This document shows positions 60,640-64,000 of a stretch of 64,000 bases of DNA, one piece after another. Below the pieces are notes generated by a model that searched no databases, had not been told where the DNA came from, and saw nothing but the letters and a program-made list of their open reading frames with translations. Numbering within the stretch: the stretch's first letter is position 1; each line of letters starts with the position of its first letter. The position numbers and the translations under genes are program-made. Where the stretch lies: the NCBI GenBank assembly GCA_028583415.1, contig CM053269.1, positions 35,344,254 to 35,408,253 of the forward strand, written 5' to 3'. Origin of the DNA: Protea cynaroides (Eukaryota; Streptophyta; Magnoliopsida; Proteales; Proteaceae).

Positions 60640-61600
60640 AATATTCAAACTTATTAAATGTCACCAACTGTAAAACATTTAAATTGGTTTAATTCTAGTT
60701 CAGGGTCTGAGCACATTGAACCGAATCAGAGTGGTGAAAACCCAACCGAGTCCTACCTTTAGTTGACTCATTGAGTCAGGATCGGGTTAAATAGGAAACA
60801 AACAGGTCCAAAATGGTTTGTACCCGTTCAACCATTCCGGTCCACCTTAATGGGTCCATATCAGGGTCGAAATTAGGTCTTCGGGTGAGGTCGGGTCACG
60901 GGTTAGCCCTTTGCAGGTGTTCTGGGCTGATCCAAAGATCTGACGGTTCGGGTTACCGAGTTTAGAAAACGGGTTGGGTTATTCGGTTCAGCCCAAAATA
61001 CCGGTTTGTTTCATGATCCGGTTTGAATTCTTGAACCAGGACAGATCAAACCAACCAAAAACCCTAATTCCCTTTTATTTTACCCAAAGATTCCTAATAA
61101 TTTACAAAACATGCCATCCTTATGTTTCCCATTATTTTTCTCTCTTTCAGATCACCGAACGCTTGCGGCGGCGGCAAGGAATATGCTGGAATATCTGGCA
61201 CTCCTCAAAACGAATCCGGCGAAGACACCGATCACCGCTAGAGCAAGCCTGAATGGCCAGAGAACACTGGAGGAAAGAGATCGAAAAATAATCTCACAAT
61301 GGCCTTGCGGGTTGGCTACGGCAGCCTGCTGGCTGCGCATGGCTGGCTGGTTGGCCCTTGCAGGCTGACCTAGTGCGTCTAGCCCGGCTGGCAGTGCTGC
61401 TACGGCTGCCCTGCGGCCATTTATATGCCTACAGGCTTGCGGTTGTGTGCCTGCTGGCCTGCTAGCCTGTGGGCCGGCAGCCATGCGGGTGCGCATCCGC
61501 ACTCTATAGGCCTGCGGACACTGCTCTGGCTGGCCCCTTATGCCTGCCGGCTGGCTGTATGCTCTCGGCAATGGCTGTTGGCTGGCCAAAATAGAAAATA
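60640..61600. other. Unassigned region, with GC-rich degenerate repeat at 61310-61590
   Basis: 60660-61060 has several GGGT(C/T)GGG- and CCGGTTTG-like words. 61310-61590 is a degenerate repeat of GCCTGC/GGCTGGC words. Frames through it (for example 61152-61589 on the minus strand) are Ala/Gln/Pro-rich by composition. It borders the primer site of the last LTR and may be that element's leader, but no gag is seen. Confidence 0.4.
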
Positions 61601-61671
61601 AAAAAATTATTTATTTTATTCTTTTGATGCTCCATAGCATCTGGTGATGGTGGACGGCCGACGGAAACACC

Positions 61672-61683
61672 GCTTTGATACCA
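61672..61683 (-). other. Primer-binding site next to LTR F
   Basis: On the minus strand TGGTATCAAAGC, one mismatch from the initiator tRNA-Met complement, four bases after the LTR end. Confidence 0.75.
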
Positions 61684-61970
61684 TAATTGTCACACCCCAA
61701 TTTTGAACCAACCAGAATGGTGTGAGTGAACCGTCATTGAACCAACGGTTCACACCAGGATCTCGAATAGACCGTGTCCACTCATACAAACCATTGCACA
61801 AAACCACAATCAGAATATAAATAGTACAGCGAAAGTCTTTAAATAAATGAACTGAGAATCTATTGATAATTTAAATAAAATATCCAATTATTCAAATTCA
61901 AACCTAAAATATAATATCCTTACATCCACTTAATCCAACTGAAAATAACTGAAAATAAATAAAAGTCAAA

Positions 61971-62104
61971 TCAAAGGTACACGCAGAAATGGCACTCGCA
62001 TGAAGCGTCATGCTCGTCTTCTCCTGCCTGCACATCCATAGTAGCAACGCCACCATACGCTGGAGCGTTCACGTAGTCGTCCACTGAGTAACCTGCATCA
62101 ATAT
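61971..62104 (-). CDS. Conserved 134-nt LTR reading frame (copy F)
   Basis: After TGTTTTTAG: IDAGYSVDDYVNAPAYGGVA, TMDVQ, then EHDASCECHFCVYL and a stop. This is the most diverged copy, yet it has the same length and the core residues (G, Y, D-Y/F, N-x-P, YG, HD, C-x-C, C). Upstream of the acceptor-like site the frame is closed. Confidence 0.4.
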
Positions 62105-63159
62105 CTAAAAACAATGTATATACAAATGGTGAGCTCACAACTTAGCTCAGTAAGACAATCAGACAGTTTCACAATATTATGCATGAGTAACAATCATTTT
62201 ATGCTGTGGTCTGATTTAAGTTTGCAATGTGCTATAGAAAGGTTTGGTGGCCGCCTCACCTCTATACATAAGTGTGTGGCACCGCATAGTAGATCACACC
62301 ACCACCGGCCCACATGCACCCATCATGGAATAGAGATAGAGCTAAGGTATCCCCGTACCTCCCCTGATGCCCTACCCATACCAGTACCTAAGCCCTACTG
62401 GCCAGGGCTCGCAAACTGGGCTCGCAACTAACCAATCCTATATGTCATCAATGTAGGCTCTATCCCAGCACAGCCGTCTACGGCATAGAGATAGAGCTAG
62501 AGCGTGCAGGCCGGGCTGGAGACCACAATACCTCACCTCCCCCTGATACCCTATCCGCAACTAACACACTAGGATAGAACAATACGCAGGTAGACCCTAT
62601 CCCAACATAACTCCCTACGGCATAGAGATAGAGCTAAAGCATCGTGGACAAGCCAAAGTCGGTATCGGAGACCACAGTGCCACATAACCATGGCCAGGCC
62701 AACATCAACATCGGAGACTACCGTACCACTACCTTCCCCTGATGCCCCACCCGTACCAAGCATGTTAAAATAGAATACTACAAAAGGTGCCAGTGTGAGG
62801 AATGATCCCAGGCTCCATGCCCCACTCCACACACCAACGAAAACAATCACATGCCTAACAATCACATCTTATCAATGCATGAACAATAATAATAATTGAA
62901 AGTAAAGGATGACATGTGAATATGCACAAACATCACATCATATATATTCGGGTTATTAACAACGATTTACTGTCCATTAATTATTAGGATTTAGGTCAGA
63001 TTCCCTTACCTGACGCTCGTTTGACAGCTTGCTCCACGTCGCAAGATCCAAACAGAATATCAAAAAGTCCTACAATATTATTAGGGTTCAATTAGAATAG
63101 TTTCTTAGGGTTTAAGTTGGTCGAAAAACCAACGAGATTACAAAAATACACTCACAAAG

Positions 63160-63300
63160 CTAACCGGTGGCATGTACCGGTCGCAGCTCTGTGGGGAAGA
63201 CTGGTGACCGGTATGGTAAGCCGGTCCCCATAGACCAGCCCCCCGGAAGGTACCGGTGGCAACATACCAGTCACACAGGGTGCAATCGGTATAGTCGACC
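63160..63300. repeat. ACCGGT array (intron position) of LTR F
   Basis: Many ACCGGT, CCGGTA and related words in 140 bp (AACCGGTGG, GTACCGGTCGC, GACCGGTATGG, AGCCGGTCCC, GTCGACCGGTATT). It stands where the other LTRs carry GGGTCG arrays. Confidence 0.7.
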
Positions 63301-64000
63301 GGTATTTCTCCAGAAGACCATACTTTGGATTTTTCGACTGTCGTCGATCATTCTCCATGGATTTCCAGGGTTTCTCCTATCCATTTTAAATTTGAGCTTT
63401 GAGTTAGAGTGATCTCCAACTCATTCAAGTCTAGTTTCGATGATAATCATCCTAGAACTCGAATCTAGGGTTTGACGGCAAATTAGGGTTTAATGTCCAA
63501 TTAGGGTTTTAGATCAATACCTACTTTGCATGGTATTGATCCAACCATACAACTATCCTAGAGTCATAGAGTCATAGAGTAAGAAGAATGATTAAAACAC
63601 TTACCGTCGACTGGCGTAAGGTGAGCGTCGTCGAACGGCAATGACGGCACTTCCTTCTTCTTCCTAGCCTCTTCTCCTTCTCCAACCTCCTTCTCCTTTC
63701 TAGGGTTTGTGAGAGATAATGAAAAGGATTTGAGGAGGTTTAGAGGTGTTTATATAGGCTAGGATTAGGGTTTAGTAACCCTATTAGGATTAGGAAGGTT
63801 CATGTATTAGGGTTTAGGAAAGTGGGACCCGTAGAGATCCAAATTCTGGATCGCCGTAGTCAGTTGCGCAGAGCTGACCGATCGACCGGTACCAAGACCG
63901 GTACCATCAACCGGTCAACATAAAATGACACTTATTTGACCGTCTTTGATCCGATTTCGTACCTGTTTGTCATCTGCTCGTCCCGTCTGGCCCGGTGATG

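Larger units (their letters stand above)
59300..60640. mobile_element. Possible decayed DNA transposon with AGCGACG-type subterminal repeats
   Basis: Left side (59320-59600): TAGCGGCGGTTATT, CACTAAA, AACAGT words. Right side (60480-60620): TTAACGACGTTTATAAA, TTTAGCGACGTTTAG, ACTGTCA. They resemble the subterminal repeats of CACTA-like elements. No terminal CACTA end, target duplication or transposase was found. The middle is low complexity. Confidence 0.3.
61688..64000 (-). mobile_element. 5' LTR of a diverged chromovirus (copy F), cut by window end
   Basis: In plus orientation it begins TGTCACACCCCAATTTTG and aligns in order with the other chromovirus LTRs: U5 end with GAACTGAGAATCT, 134-nt frame, array (63160-63300), splice-donor-like GACG|GTAAGTG (near 63603), GA-rich leader, TATA box (CTATATAAA, 63749-63757), U3 array (63865-63925). 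Matches to the LTR start region (ACCTG..GTC..) at 63960 suggest fewer than 100 bases are missing. The motif in both arrays is ACCGGT instead of GGGTCG. No gag-pol follows on its 3' side, so the element is truncated. Confidence 0.85.

Noticed and set aside
61152..61589. 145-codon Ala/Gln/Pro-rich minus-strand frame
   Set aside because: Composition follows the GCCTGC/GGCTGGC repeat; overlapping frames are open on the other strand too.
1..64000. tRNA, rRNA and snRNA genes
   Set aside because: No cloverleaf with A/B boxes or rRNA core was recognised on either strand; the only tRNA-like signals are short retroelement primer-binding sites.

Overview
This is nuclear DNA from a flowering plant. It has AT-rich intergenic sequence, long spliceosomal introns, a single-exon PPR-DYW gene, a plant TOM1-like (TOL) gene, and plant-type Ty1/copia, Ty3/gypsy, LINE and foldback elements. 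The species cannot be named from the sequence. Host genes occupy only the first 11 kb.

Layout. 0.2-0.6 kb: LINE remnant. 1.45-3.09 kb (+): PPR-DYW organelle RNA-editing factor. 3.26-10.98 kb (-): nine-exon TOL gene, spliced by hand into a continuous 610-residue frame, with one GC-AG intron. 11.9-17.9 kb: two related foldback MITEs, a 1.3-kb repeat present twice, and a LINE zinc-finger/RNase H remnant. 19.25-19.99 kb: DNA-transposon-like element with 11-bp terminal inverted repeats and a 7-bp target duplication. 22.6-23.8 kb: 5' LTR and broken gag of one copia element.

From about 23.8 to 58.6 kb lies a nest of LTR elements whose junctions can be read to the base. The oldest host is a decayed copia element on the minus strand. 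Inserted in it are (i) a Ty3/gypsy chromovirus of Tekay/Del type, 24989-53243, TSD ACTCC, and (ii) a solo LTR, 54411-56590, TSD AAAAT. The chromovirus's left LTR is split by a 13.8-kb giant non-autonomous element (LARD type, LTRs about 4.4-4.5 kb, TSD ATATG). Its right LTR is split by another solo LTR (TSD CGCAA). The window ends in the LTR of a related but diverged chromovirus (61688 to the end).

Most unusual content, all in the chromovirus family: (1) an intact 458-codon gene on the strand opposite to gag-pol, between the primer-binding site and gag, while gag-pol itself is broken; (2) a reading frame of exactly 134 nt, preceded by a splice-acceptor-like site, in all five LTR copies, changing mainly at synonymous positions; (3) arrays of a short motif (GGGTCG/CGACCC in most copies, ACCGGT in the last) at the same two LTR positions, and also in front of the antisense gene; (4) a GA-rich LTR leader ending in a splice donor, with a matching acceptor just before the gag start. 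Together these suggest a retrotransposon lineage with extra genes and fast-changing regulatory motifs. Function is inference.
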